Shown piece after piece: positions 1 to 10,955 of a stretch of 29,703 bases of DNA. The notes beneath the pieces were generated by a model. The model was given only the letters and a program-made list of their open reading frames with translations, ran no database searches and was not told where the DNA came from. Position 1 is the first letter of the stretch. Each line of letters opens with the position of its first letter. The stretch spans positions 1 to 29,703 of the forward strand of contig JADKBN010000012.1 of assembly GCA_016715065.1 (NCBI GenBank). The letters are read 5' to 3'. Origin of the DNA: Fibrobacterota bacterium. GTDB taxonomy: Bacteria > Fibrobacterota > Fibrobacteria > UBA5070. The translations under genes were made by a program, and so were the position numbers.

Positions 1-264
1 TCTTGACATCTCCACTCAGATCCAGCTTGGAGGCGTTCTTTGTGACAAACCGGTCCCGAATTTTCAGCCTTGTTCGCATCTTCATCATCAATTCTGGTGG
101 CCCCATGACGCCTTCCGGGAATCCTGAAATTTTCCACTTCGGTCATCAGAAGCCCCAATGGCTGCCAGCCCCCGATGCACAAAGGCTTGAGGTCCGCACG
201 GGCGGCGTACAGGAGGGTGTGAGTCCCGCGGTCCGGACCCGACGACGACGCTGACACGTTCCAT
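1..264 (-). CDS. trxB: Thioredoxin reductase, N-terminal part (cut by window edge)
   Basis: FAD/NADPH enzyme that reduces thioredoxin in the cytoplasm. Read across shifted frames, the minus strand starts MERV and gives the Rossmann motif VVVGSGP, then pieces matching the family order: YAARADLKPL, a W-Q-P-G-G-L-like turn, TEVENF, then MMKMR- and VTKNASKLDLSGD-like segments, which is the usual N-terminal FAD domain of TrxB. The start is the ATG at 264-262, with GGAGAA a few bases upstream. At least two small indels break the frame, as in most genes of the left half. Only about 88 codons lie inside the window; the CxxC active site and NADPH domain are outside. It is divergent from the next gene, with about 126 nt between starts. 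A related flavoprotein reductase is possible but less likely. Confidence 0.75.
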
Positions 265-390
265 GGTTTCTCCTTCGATGCGATAAGGTGGTAGAGTGTT
301 AAAATAGGCCTTTGCGGCCCGGCGCGGATGCCTACGTTTTCCATGGCGTGTCGATTGCCGCTCGCATCCGTTCGCGCTGACGACGTTTCC

Positions 391-1068
391 GTGGAAGACC
401 AGACCGCCACCATTCCCACTACACCGAAGCCCGTGGCTTCCGGTATCGACAAGACCGCCTTGGTAGTGATCATCATGTTTTTGGGCGGCTTGTGGCACAA
501 GTTCTATCTGCGCAAATATGGTCAGGAGTGCTGTACGCGCCCTTTTCTGACCTTGATTCCCGGCATCATCGCCACGGTCGAGGATCATCTACCTCACGAA
601 ACCCAAAACCGAGCTGGACGCGCGCTACCCTTCGGAATCAAGGGCAACGCGGCCGCGGTGGCGGTGGAGATCGGGGTGGATTTTTCTGGTGGTGATGACC
701 GGCATACTCGCCGCGCTTGCGATCCCACGCTTTATGCAAGCCACCGATAAGGCAAAGCCTCGCCGAATGCAAGTAACAGTCTGATGCAACTTAGCCAAAT
801 TGGAAGAAGCCCATCTCCAGGCGACTGGTGAGTCTTCCGCCGACCTGGAAGTCACTCGCGGACCCTTCCCTCCTCCGATACCAGCGAGTACCGCATCGAG
901 CAGTTGGGTCCTGACAAATTCCAGGTCAAGGCCATTTTGCAAAACGTCTTCGGGCAAGCCCAACCGGGCGACGAAGTGACCTACAACCTGGTCCAGGGAT
1001 TTTCCGCGACAGGCCCGCTGTACGAGCTTCTTTTCTGCCAGCCCGCACGATTCTCCCACGACGACTGA
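391..1068 (+). CDS. TM2-domain protein with pilin-like membrane segment (frameshifted)
   Basis: Envelope protein of unknown function. From the GTG at 391 the sequence reads VEDQTATIP, then a TM2-type hairpin: KTALVVIIMFLGG, FYLRKYGQ and LTLIPGIIATVE, the usual two-helix layout with FLGG and FYL motifs. After a frame change near 560-600, a segment around 678-745 reads FLVVMTGILAALAIPRFMQ then ATDKAKA, which strongly resembles the hydrophobic N-terminal helix of type IV pilins and pseudopilins. The C-terminal part (LEEAHLQATGESSADLEV, DTSEYRIEQLG, DKFQVKA) is soluble, like a pilin head, and ends at the TGA 1066-1068. At least three frame changes are needed. An in-frame ATG lies further upstream at 328, so the start is uncertain. 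TM2 plus pilin-like helix in one protein is an inference from joined frames. Confidence 0.6.
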
Positions 1069-1170
1069 CGTCACGCCCGATTTTGATGGATGGGAGAAAA
1101 TGCAACCTTCCTGAAATCGGATCCTCCGCCATCAACCTGCCTCGCGCAAGTTTTTGTAAATACCCTACCC

Positions 1171-1574
1171 ATGTCCATTCCGGATTCCCAGAATTACAAT
1201 GCCACGGTGGTCGCTCGATCGATTACACGCCGAGCCTGCGAACCTATTACATCCAACCGATCAAGCTTTCGAGCCCTACCAGGCGGGTCAATACGTCACC
1301 TTGGGGCTGGAGAGTTCCGTCCTCGCTCCGGAGAAGTGATCTCCTGCAGCACGGCCTCCGCAGGAGGGGAAGATGGGGCTTCGCGCCTATTCCATCGCCT
1401 CGGCCGGCTTCGAAAACGAGGTCCTGCAATTCCACGTGGCCCACGTCCCGGAAGGGACGCTCACACCGCGCCTGTGGACGCTGAACCTGGCGATCGCCTG
1501 CAGCTGGGCCGTCGCATCACGGGCAACTTCACGCTGGAAAACGCCCTGGACGCGCTGGTGGGACCCCCGAGCGG
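1171..1574 (+). CDS. Ferredoxin-NADP+ reductase, N-terminal FAD domain only
   Basis: Flavoenzyme that exchanges electrons between NADP(H) and ferredoxin or flavodoxin. Start ATG at 1171 reads MSIPDSQNYNATVV. Joined frames give AFEPYQAGQYVTLGLE (FAD domain beta-barrel), then RAYSIASAG, the RxYS flavin-binding motif, then VLQFHVAHVPEGTLTPRLW, PGDRLQLGRRITGNFTLE. This order is that of bacterial Fpr-type reductases. The NADP-binding half expected next, with a GTGxAP-type motif and roughly 130 residues, is absent: after GNFTLE the DNA passes directly into an S9 peptidase. Either about 400 bp are missing from the assembly or the gene is truncated and fused to its neighbour. Several single-base frame changes occur inside the part that is present. 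Confidence 0.65.
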
Positions 1575-3333
1575 ATGTCCACCTGTTTGCGTCTGGATGA
1601 CACGGCTTGGACCCAGACGGATGCCCTGTCTGGCTGGAAGGCCGTAGCGACCGCAGCGCAGTGCTTTGCCTGAAACCTCCGGCGAACGCGTGATCTCGCG
1701 CCCGATTGTTCGATTCGGGCGGGAGTCGGCTATGGCGGTGGCGATCGCACGCCCACGGTCGGGATCTGGTTTTTGTGCCCGGGGCGGGGCGCTTCCCGCA
1801 AACGACCGGAGGGCCGCGGCGATCCGCCGGCGGCAGGTTCGGAGCCTCGGCCTCGCCCGCGATCAGTCCCGATGGCGCCTGCGTTTGTGCATCCACAGCC
1901 TGGACGACTTGGACGTGATCGCGCTGGCGTCACCGATGGCTCGCTGCGCTGGCCCGTGGATCTGTGCGAGGCGCAGACTCCTCACATGCAACCCACCCGG
2001 CACCCGGACGGCACCGGTATCGCGTGGGTGGAATGGGACCACCCTTCCATGCCCTGGGACGGTGCGCGCCTGATGGTGGCCGAGCTCGACCCGAAAAAGG
2101 GACGGATCCTGTCGCCTCGTCAAGTGGCGGGGCGACCGATCGACCCGTCCTGCAGCCCACCCGGTCGCCCGATGGTCGGCAGCTTGCCTGATCGAAAGCG
2201 ACGGCACCAGCTACAGACTGCAATGCGTGGGCCTGGGAAACGACCTGCCGCGCACCTTGCACATCTCCGACGGACTCCTGTTCTCCCGCCGGGATCCGCG
2301 ATCCGTGTGCTGGCTTGGAACGGTCCGCACCGCCTTTGGGTGCTGACTCCAAAACGGCGAAGGCCGGTGCTGGACATCGATCTGGGACGGAACGGTCCGC
2401 GAGATCGATCCCGGCCCCCTATCGCGCCTTTCGCAGATATCCGCCCACCCCTCGGGCGGACAATTTTCTGCGGAACCGCCTGCGCGCCTGACCTCCCGAC
2501 AGGGTCGTGCGCTGGGACGGAGCCTGGCACGAGATCGCCAAATCGTTCCCGACCACCGGCGGCGCTTTCTTCCCGAAGGCCGCCGCCCGTGAGCTGGAAA
2601 GACGGCCAAGACGTCGTCCATGGAATGCTCTTCACGCCCAAAGGCGCGTCGCGCCCCTCGGCGGGATGGCCTTTCGTGAACGTCCACGGGGACCCACCTC
2701 GGCCCGCACGGCGTCGTTTTCACCCGATACGTGTTTTTCACGGACTTGGGCTGGGCGGTGCTGGAAGTCAACTACAGAGGATCCACTGGCTACGGCGAGC
2801 GCTACCGACAGGCGCTGGCTGGACGCTGGGGGAACTGGACACCTTCGATTGCTGCTGGCGAGGCGCGCCATGGTCTCCCAAGGCATCGCGGACCCCTCCC
2901 GCATGGCGATCAAAGGCGGATCCTCGGGCGGATTCACCGTGCTCAACGCGCTGGCTGACCACCCCGGCCTGTTCCGGGCCGGCATCTCCAACTACGGTGG
3001 CGTGACGGATCTTTGTCCAATTGAAACTGACCACGCACGTTCGAGTCCCGCTACCCATTCCCCGGTCGCCTTACCCCAAGGAAATCGACCTCTACCGTTC
3101 GCGCAGCCCCGTCAACCGTGGCGCGTCCATCCGCGATCCCCTGGCCGTCTTCCGAGGCGGACGACAAGGTCGTCCTCCCGACCAGGCCGAACGCATCGTC
3201 GAAGCCTCAAACAGGCGGGCATTCCCCACCACTACCGCGTTCGACGGCGAAGGCCACGGCTGGCGACCGGTCCGAGACCATCCAAGTTTATTATCAAGAT
3301 CTCGACGCGTTTTTGACAAAACACGTCTCCTGA
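1575..3333 (+). CDS. S9 family prolyl oligopeptidase/acylaminoacyl peptidase (frameshifted)
   Basis: Serine peptidase with an N-terminal beta-propeller and C-terminal alpha/beta hydrolase domain. Joined frames give propeller features (WLEGRSDRSAVLCL, SPDG repeats, HMQPTRHPDGTGIAWVEW) and then the hydrolase: NVHGDP/PT oxyanion loop near 2680, VLEVNYRGSTGYGERYRQAL, MAIKGGSSGGFTVLNAL with the nucleophile serine near 2920, an acid-bearing EADDKVV stretch near 3155, and FDGEGHGW with the catalytic histidine near 3250. The end is the TGA after FLTKHVS at 3331-3333. The first plausible start is the ATG at 1575, MSTCLRLDDTAWTQTDAL. About 585 codons is slightly short for the family (600-660). Ten or more frame changes occur; all catalytic elements survive in one frame or another, which favours sequencing indels over decay. 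Confidence 0.8.
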
Positions 3334-3388
3334 AACCAACGGCCACCGATTCCGAAACGGAACGGCAGACGGCCACCAGAAAGCAACC

Positions 3389-4941
<1,553 letters not shown>

Positions 4942-5456
4942 GGCCGATCACCGAGGCAATAAACGATTTTCGCGCTCCTTCTCGCTGGTCGTTTCAGTCC
5001 ATTGTCCGACTGGCCCCCCGACACCCGTCGCCGTCGGCACGGACCCAGAGCGCCACCTGGAGCTCGGGCGCGAAATTGGTGGTGGAAGTCGTGGCCAACG
5101 ATTCCTTGCGCACCTTGGGCTTGTCCCACTGGCCTCTTGACTGGATGTGGCATGCTCTTTCGTTTTCCCGCAGGAAGCACGACGCGTTTGGATGATCGAT
5201 TGCAAGCTGGATCTGGACATCGCCTATCTGCCAGCATAGGTAGGATCGTGGATATCCAGACCATGGTGGTCGAGCCGGGGTGGAGCCGGAACGGCCCGAC
5301 AATACCCGTCCGCAAGTCCCGGGCCGGGTACGCTCTGAAGTCAACCGGGGATGGCACGCTCTCCTTTGGCGTGAAAGCGGGCTAACGAACTCCTCCATCG
5401 CCAAACTCACACCAAAAGGTAGGCGTCCCTAGATTGGAGGGCTGGCGTGCGCTGAG
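4942..5456. other. About 0.5 kb without a confident gene
   Basis: Neither strand gives a recognisable product. The plus strand offers short coding-like stretches in different frames (LVVEVVANDSLRTLG near 5075; VDIQTMVVEPGWSRNG near 5250; SRAGYALKSTGDG near 5330), and the minus strand a 139-codon reading from 5410 with no motif. If a gene is here it is broken by indels as its neighbours are. GGAGG at about 5436-5440 may serve the next gene. Confidence 0.4.
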
Positions 5457-6441
5457 GTGTCTACCTTTGGCGGGCGTGCGCCATCCATCAAGAGTTCGGC
5501 CCTTTGGATCGCCAAGATCGCCATCGGCGTCGGGCTTTGCTGGCTTTGAGGGACCGCGGCCTTCTGCGACCGGGCATCTGGCCGCACGGTTTCAGGCCCA
5601 CCATTCCTGGCCCTGGCGGCGGTAGCGCTCCACGGGCGGTTTTCTGGGTGATGGGATTGCGTTGGCGGATCGTGGCGCGTACGGCGGATCTCCATTTGGG
5701 CCGATTCGAGGCCTTTCGTCTCACCTTGATTTCGTTGGGAATATCCACGTGCCTGCCGGGAAACGGCGCAGGGACTTGGCCAAAGGCTGGGTGGTCACCG
5801 ATCGCGATCACCCGTTCTCCAAGATCCTCGGGACGATGGCCATCGATCGTTGGTCGGGTATTTCCGGCATGTTCCTTTCCTGGACCCTCTGGAGCACCGT
5901 TTCCGTCATGCTTGGGGGCCGCTCGCACATCGGTCGCTGGACTCTGCTGGTGGGAGGCTTGTGCTCCACAGCCTGTGTGTTGGCGGGCTTTTTGGAGCCC
6001 TCAGGCCCTCCGCTTGCTCCCCCACAGCGAACACCGCTGGCTGGTGCGTCCGCTGGCCTTCCTGCGCGCCACCTTGGCCACGGTGGCCAAATCCGCCACC
6101 GATCGAACGATTCTGGTGAAGATCCTGGCCATCTCGCTGGTAGCCCAACTCATGATCGTCGGAGTCGGAATGCTCTGCGTGGGAGTTCTGGACATCACCG
6201 TCGGACCGGCAGCCTTGGGTGCTCCTTCCCACCACGATGATCGGAACAGCCTTCCCTCTCTCCGGGAGGGGCGGGAGAATCGATCGGTGCGCTGGGCTTC
6301 TCACGACTGGGATTGCCGGGCTGGACGGGTTCGGAAACGATCCTGGTCTTGCGATTCGCTTCCGCCTCCTGGGCCATCCCTGGGCTGCTTTTCTGGATGG
6401 CCTGGAAGAAGCGCGGCGCTCGCCAACCACCCTCGGCGTGA
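5457..6441 (+). CDS. Lysylphosphatidylglycerol synthase/flippase-like membrane protein (UPF0104/YbhN type)
   Basis: Multi-spanning inner-membrane protein of the family that includes the MprF flippase domain; members move or modify lipids, but the substrate here is unknown. The GTG at 5457 starts VSTFGGRAPSIKSSALWIAK followed by a hydrophobic helix. Joined frames give the family hallmark near 5730-5840: a PAGNGAGDLAKGWVV-like loop, then FSKILGTMAIDRWSGISGM, matching the conserved 'lPGxxGGDxxRaw...dRxxG' pattern. Later parts are hydrophobic (ILVKILAISLVAQLMIVGVG, LCVGVLDITVG), then a FPLSGGAGESIGALGFSRL-like loop and the C-terminal FWMAWKKRGARQPPSA before TGA 6439-6441. About 328 codons, normal for the family. 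Several frame changes occur. Convergent with the SDR gene; two repeat copies lie between. Confidence 0.7.
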
Positions 6442-6450
6442 AGTCAGTTT

Positions 6451-6499
6451 CCGTTCGCCCTTCGAGACGCGGCAAAGCCGCTCCTCAGGAACGAACGGG
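6451..6499. repeat. Palindromic repeat family 1, copy 1
   Basis: Imperfect palindrome starting CCGTTCGCCCTTCGAGACGC and ending CTCCTCAGGAACGAACGG, with an inner stem GCGGC/GCCGC. It lies 9 nt after the stop of the membrane-protein gene and is in inverted orientation to copy 2. Similar CGTTCGTCCTGAG-type REP-like repeats are scattered in many bacteria. Confidence 0.85.
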
Positions 6500-6542
6500 T
6501 AGAGCCCCTGCTTGTTGGGCTATTCTGCAGCCAAAGGCGCAA

Positions 6543-6590
6543 CCTCCGTTCGTCCTGAGGAGCGTAGCGTCTCGAAGGGCGAACGGAGGA
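6543..6590. repeat. Palindromic repeat family 1, copy 2
   Basis: Opens CCTCCGTTCGTCCTGAGGAG and closes GTCTCGAAGGGCGAACGGAGG-like, with ends that are perfect inverted repeats (CCTCCGTTCG/CGAACGGAGG). It is the reverse-complement orientation of copy 1, 44 nt away, between two convergent genes, so the pair could act as a bidirectional terminator or an mRNA end. Confidence 0.85.
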
Positions 6591-6622
6591 TCGGGTCAAA
6601 GCCACGACCCGATGACCAAACC

Positions 6623-7326
6623 TCAGATCACCGCGTCGCGCAGCTCCTGGGCACGGAAAATTGGCCGCCCACAGCGGTGTCGGCAACATCACCGGAACCA
6701 TCGCGCCGGGAAGGACGGATTCCGGGGCGTTGTCGGCGTTGGGGCCGCCCAGATCGGTGCGAAGCCAGCCCGGATCCAGGCGCGAGACGATCACGCCGGT
6801 GCCGGCCAGTTCGGCGGCGTTGTCGTCGGTGAACTTGTCCACCGCCCACTTGGAGGCGCCGCAGGCGGCCAGCCGCCAGGTTTTGTCAATGCCGGAGGTC
6901 ACGTGCACCACCCGGCCCCAGCCGCGTTCGACCATCTGCGGAACGATCCGCGCGGTCAGGCGCACCAGCGCGAACACGTTGATCTGGAACACGGTCGTCC
7001 AATCCGACAATTCCTGCATCACGATCCTTCGGGACGCCACACGGTCTGGATCGCCGCGTTGTTGTAGAGGATGTCGATCTTGCCGAAGGCGGCCAACGCC
7101 TCGGTGGCGATCCGCTCGACCTGGGCGGGATCGGAGAGTTCGCCCGCCACGATCGCGCCTTTGGCCCCGGCCTTGGTCACCAGGTCCAGCGTGTCCTGGC
7201 AGGCCTTGGCGGTCCGGCCATGGATCACCACGTTGGCGCCCTGCTTGGCGAGAGCCTCGGCGACGAGTTTTCCGACTCCGCGACTGGAACCGGTGACGAA
7301 TGCGACTTTTCCTGCGAGCTTGACAT
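6623..7326 (-). CDS. Short-chain dehydrogenase/reductase (SDR), frameshifted
   Basis: NAD(P)-dependent oxidoreductase of unknown substrate. Start ATG at 7326-7324, with GGGAGG just upstream; a frame change follows within the first codons. The protein reads KLAGKVAFVTGSSRGVGK (TGxxxGxG cofactor motif), GANVVIHGRT, LSDPAQVERIA, GKIDILYNNAA (NNAG-like), TVFQINVFALVRLTARIVP, WGRVVHVTSGID, then AACGASKWAVDKF. In the usual YxxxK active site the tyrosine codon reads TGC (Cys), which may be a base error or a real loss. The end is IFRAQELRDAVI and TGA 6625-6623, after a frame change near 6660. About 234 codons, normal for classical SDRs. It lies 132 nt downstream of the glyoxalase gene on the same strand. 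Confidence 0.8.
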
Positions 7327-7458
7327 CTTTCCTCCCGAATGGTCTCCGGCCTTCTTTCGCCGGTGTCGGTGCTTGGGTCGGAAATATACCTGAAGCGGTT
7401 CATTCCGGTCGATTTCAGGACCAATCCCCTCCCATGGTCCCGTGGCTTCCTTGGGCTC

Positions 7459-7868
7459 CTACCAGTCGGCTTCCACCACCCCGCCGGTCCGCTGCAAGCT
7501 GTGTTCCGTGTATTGGTGCACTTCGAAGGCGTTCCCGTCCGGATCGGACAACCAGATCTGGTAGGTGTGGTCGCAACCGAGTTTTTTGGGCGTGTAGGCA
7601 ATCCCCAAGGCGTCCAAACGAGCCATCTCGGTGTCCAGGTCGGTGGCTTCCAGGCAAAAGTGAACCAGCCCGGTGTTGACCGGTTTGTCCAAGGCGGGAT
7701 TTTCGAACATCTCGATGTACTGGTCCGGACCGATCTCCAGGTAGGCGCCAAACGGCTTGCCATCACGGGTGAAACGAAACCGGGACACGAAGCCGCTTCG
7801 GTGTAATACTCCACCGAGCGTTCGAGATTTTTCACGTTCAAGCAGACATGGGCGAGACGGACGAACAC
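7459..7868 (-). CDS. Glyoxalase I/VOC family metalloprotein
   Basis: Vicinal-oxygen-chelate fold protein, probably lactoylglutathione-lyase-like. The start is the GTG at 7868 with AGGAGG 6-7 nt upstream: VFVRLAHVCLNVKNLERSVEYYT. After one indel near 7790 it continues FRFTRDGKPFGAYLEIGP, YIEMFENPALDKP, TGLVHFCLEATDLDTEMARL and DPDGNAFEVHQYTEHSLQ. The paired-repeat layout is visible: H in LAHVCLNV, E in the YIEMFE strand, H in GLVHFCLE and E in GNAFEVHQ, in the four metal-ligand positions of glyoxalase I. About 136 codons, the usual length. Glyoxalase I and related VOC enzymes cannot be told apart from sequence alone. Confidence 0.8.
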
Positions 7869-7895
7869 GGGAAAGCCTCCTGGAATCTTGGGCGG

Positions 7896-7935
7896 AAAGA
7901 AAACGCCCCCGGACCGTGAATGGCCTGGAGGGCGT
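7896..7935 (-). terminator. Rho-independent terminator after tRNA-Gly
   Basis: On the minus strand ACGCCC pairs with GGGCGT across about 20 nt and is followed directly by TTTCTTT. It lies just 3' of the tRNA and ahead of the glyoxalase start. Confidence 0.5.
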
Positions 7936-7942
7936 CCTGAGA

Positions 7943-8014
7943 GCGGAAAATGGGACTCGAACCCACGACCACCTGCTTGGGAAGCAGGAGCTCTACCAAC
8001 TGAGCTACTTCCGC
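7943..8014 (-). tRNA. tRNA-Gly(CCC)
   Basis: Minus-strand cloverleaf: acceptor GCGGAAG pairs with the 3' TTTTCCGC end (one G-T pair), D-arm AGCTCAGTTGGTAGAGCT, anticodon stem CCTGC/GCAGG around loop TTCCCAA, so anticodon CCC, and T-loop GGTTCGAGTCC. The 3' CCA is not encoded. Confidence 0.93.
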
Positions 8015-8069
8015 ATCGCGAGGAGTAAACCTACGCAGAGCACCCTCGTTTGGCAAGGCGCTGCCGGAC

Positions 8070-9569
8070 CTAGCGAAGCCCCACGCGAAGGACCTCCTCC
8101 AAGGTGGTCCGCCCTTCGGCGACCTTCTCCAGCCCGTCCAGCAGAAGCGGCTGCATTCCCGAGAGCTTGCGGATGACCGTTTCCGGCTCGCCCGCACGAT
8201 CGCCTCGCGCAGGAGATCGTCCACCACCAGGATCTCGAAAATGCCCGTGCGTCCCTTGTAGCCGGTCCCGTCGCAGGAGGGGCATCCCACCGCGCGCGGC
8301 ACGGAAGCGGGCACGGTGGCATCGCCGGGAAACGCGGCGCGTTCTTCTGGGGTCGTTTCCGACCATGCGACGCAATGCGGACAGATTTTGCGCACCAACC
8401 GCTGGGCCACCACCCCCAGCACGGCGGAAGCCACCAGGAACCGGGGGACCCCCAGGTCGGAAAGCCGCGTGACCGCGCCGGCCGCGTCGTTGGTGTGCAG
8501 GGTGGAAAAGACGAGGTGACCCGTCTGGGCTGCCTGCACCGCGATGCCGGCCGTTTCCGCATCGCGGATCTCACCCACCAGGATCACGTCCGGATCCTGG
8601 CGCAGGATGGACCTCAGGGCTTCGGCGAAGGTCAGGCCCGCCTTCTCCAGGATCTGCACCTGGTTGGCCCCCTTGAGCCGGTATTCGATGGGATCTTCGA
8701 TGGTGGTGATGTTGATGTCGCGCGGCAAAAATCCGTCGCAAGGCGGCGTACAGGGTGGACGATTTCCCGGATCCGGTGGGACCGGTGACGAAGACCATAC
8801 CCTGCGGCCGGTCGCAGAGGGACTCGAACAGCGCGCGCACGCGGGGGCCCATGCCTACCTGCACGAGGTTCACCACCGAGGCGTCCTGCCGCAGCAGCCG
8901 AAGCACCACCTTTTCGCCGGTGCGGGTGGGCAGCGTGGAAACGCGCACGTCCAGGGATTCCCCCTGCCACAGGCGCTGGATGCGGCCGTCCTGGGGAAGG
9001 CGTTTTTCGGCGATGTCCAGCTCGGCCAGGATCTTGATGCGGCTGGTGAGGCTCGCCTGCACCCACCGCGGCAGCACCAGGAATTCGCGCAACAGTCCGT
9101 CGCGGCGAAGCCGCACCGTGACGCCCGCGTCGTCGGGTTCCAGGTGGATGTCGGTTGCGGACAACCGCAAGGCTTCCTCGAAGATGTGGTCGGCGAGCTT
9201 CACCACGGGCTCGGCCTGCGACTTGCGACGGATTTCGTCCAAGGTGGAGCCTTCCCCCACCGACAGGTCGTCTTCCGACAGACCCGCGAGAAGTCCCGAT
9301 TCGCCCTGGGCGGCCCGGCGGCCGCGCAGAACGGCCAGCTGGCGTTCCACGTGCGAGCTGCAAGGCACGGCCTCGATGTTGTGGGCCGGCACGCCCAACA
9401 GGTACGAGGCCCACTCCATCGGCTCGGGATCGGGTTGGGCGGAAAAGTGCAGCATCACGCGCTCCCCGATGCGCACCGGGAACACCTCGTGGCGCAGGCA
9501 GAAGTCCAGTCCCAGCTCCTCGGCGAGGGATTCCTGTTCGGTGGCGGGAAGCTGGGTCGGTGATGTCAT
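8070..9569 (-). CDS. Type II secretion/type IV pilus assembly ATPase (GspE/PilB family)
   Basis: Hexameric cytoplasmic ATPase that powers type II secretion or pilus extension. The chosen start ATG (9569-9567) reads MTSPTQLPATEQ; about 500 codons. The order is: N-terminal domain (residues 1-130), then KLADHIFEEALRLSATDIHL, the arginine-rich linker (VRLRRDGLLREF, LTSRIKILAELDIAEKRLPQ), Walker A GPTGSGKSSTLYAAL, Asp box (TTIEDPIEYRL), Walker B (DPDVILVGEIRDAETA), His box (GHLVFSTLHTNDAAGAVTRL), and the zinc-binding CPHC...CPSC pair followed by DGTGYKGRTGIFEIL. Two indels break the frame, near 8730 and 8185. It is the last gene of a minus-strand operon, 34 nt after the preceding gene. No other gsp/pil gene is present, so GspE and PilB cannot be separated. 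Confidence 0.9.
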
Positions 9570-9603
9570 TTTATGTCTCGCATGGATACCGTCATCGGCG
9601 TTT

Positions 9604-10955
9604 CTAGATGGTGGCCAGGTACATTTCGATCTCCTTCTGGACATCGGCGCGGGGCGCGCGGATGGAGAGATCCTTCAGTTCCGCCCTGGAAACGAACCGG
9701 ATGTGGATGAACCGCCGCAGCAGGGTCATGGGGGATCTTGCTGCGACTTCTCAACAAGGCGGCTGGAACGCCCTTGTTCTGGTGGCCGGTGCAAAGGTCG
9801 CGCTTGGTGGCGATCAGAGACAAAATCTGCAGCGACCGGGGAATTGACCACCACGCACTCCACCAGGCCAGGCACGCGCACGCACTTGTGGTTGGCCAGG
9901 AAGCTCGTGATGAGGGTGTCGCGGGTGATGTTGCTGAGAACCAGCCCTTTCCAGTCCGGAGGCGGGGGCTTGCGACCGGCCGACAGATCCACACTGGCCG
10001 TGTTGGCATCCAGCAAGGCGGGCAGGACCAGATCGGAGGCGGCGAAGGAAAGAACAGGCCCTTCGATGCGCACACCTCCACGCACCAACAGTTTGGCCAA
10101 GGAGACATGCACCGGGCAGCGCAGTGTCCAACGCTGCGTGGCCGGGTCCAGCGACCGCAACCAAAACGACAACATCTCCAGCCAGGGGGCCTCCGGCCGG
10201 GGCAAGCGAAGCGACCTCCCCAAGGTGAACAGGGCCGACAACACGGCGGGATCGAACTGGAGCTTGCGCTGCATCTCCAGGAGATCCCGCAGTTCGTGGC
10301 CATTGGGCATCTCGGCGAGCACCTTGCCGAACGCGCCGTATTCCTTGTCGCCCAGGAACTTGTAGAGACCGAGGTCGGGAGCCTGCGACACCCCCGTGGT
10401 CACTTCCCGGTGCAACACGTCCAACCGATCGGAAAGTTCGTCCTGGATGCGTAGCAGCGGCAGAAGCCGCGCGATGAGCTTCATGTTGTAGGGATCGGCG
10501 GTGTCGGCCAAATGGCGCGTCCGTTCGCGCAGGCAGGTGGCTTCCAAAGGCAGAATGGAAATCACCGCCGGGTCCGGAAAAATCCCCGTCTCCACCGCAC
10601 GGTTGAGCGCTTCCACGTACACGCCCAGATCGCACTCCATCACGGAATCCACGACAGGATCCACCATGTCGCCAAAGCTCTCGCCGCGAGCGCGCCGAAA
10701 CCGGAGTTTGTGGAGGTTGCGCAGGTCGCGGACCCGCATCAGGTGGTTGCGCCAGGTGGTCCCCACGTGGAACAGGGTTCGCACCACGGCCTCTCCGGAA
10801 GGCTCCACACCGGAAAGCGTGGCGAGGGCAGGAGTGAGGAACATCTTGCGTCGCTCGGGCAGCTCGATGTTGCGGAGGAACTCGGAGAGTTTCTCGCACC
10901 GATCCGGTTCCTGGATGGTGGTATCGGCGGCCAGCAGGGAGGGCTCGAAACTCAT
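9604..10955 (-). CDS. Unknown 450-residue protein between rhomboid and GspE genes
   Basis: I do not recognise a family. The ATG (10955-10953) overlaps the stop of the rhomboid gene in an ATGA junction, so translation is probably coupled. The protein opens MSFEPSLLAADTTIQEPDRC and is intact for about 400 codons: mostly helical, Leu- and Arg-rich, with SFGDMVDPVVDSVMECD, YNMKLIARLLPLLRIQDEL, a run LGRSLRLPRPEAPWLEMLSF, and a final region (WKGLVLSNITRDTLITSFL). One or two indels near 9730-9850 shift it into ISLIATKRDLCTGHQNKGVP, then MTLLRRFIHIRFVSRAELKD and EIEMYLATI before TAG 9606-9604. No signal peptide or clear membrane segment. A repeated-helix scaffold tied to secretion or to the downstream ATPase is possible but only a guess from context. 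Confidence 0.65.

Noticed and set aside
8755..10365. Plus-strand frame of 536 codons opposite gspE and the unknown gene
   Set aside because: Ser/Arg-rich shadow; Walker and zinc motifs are on the minus strand.
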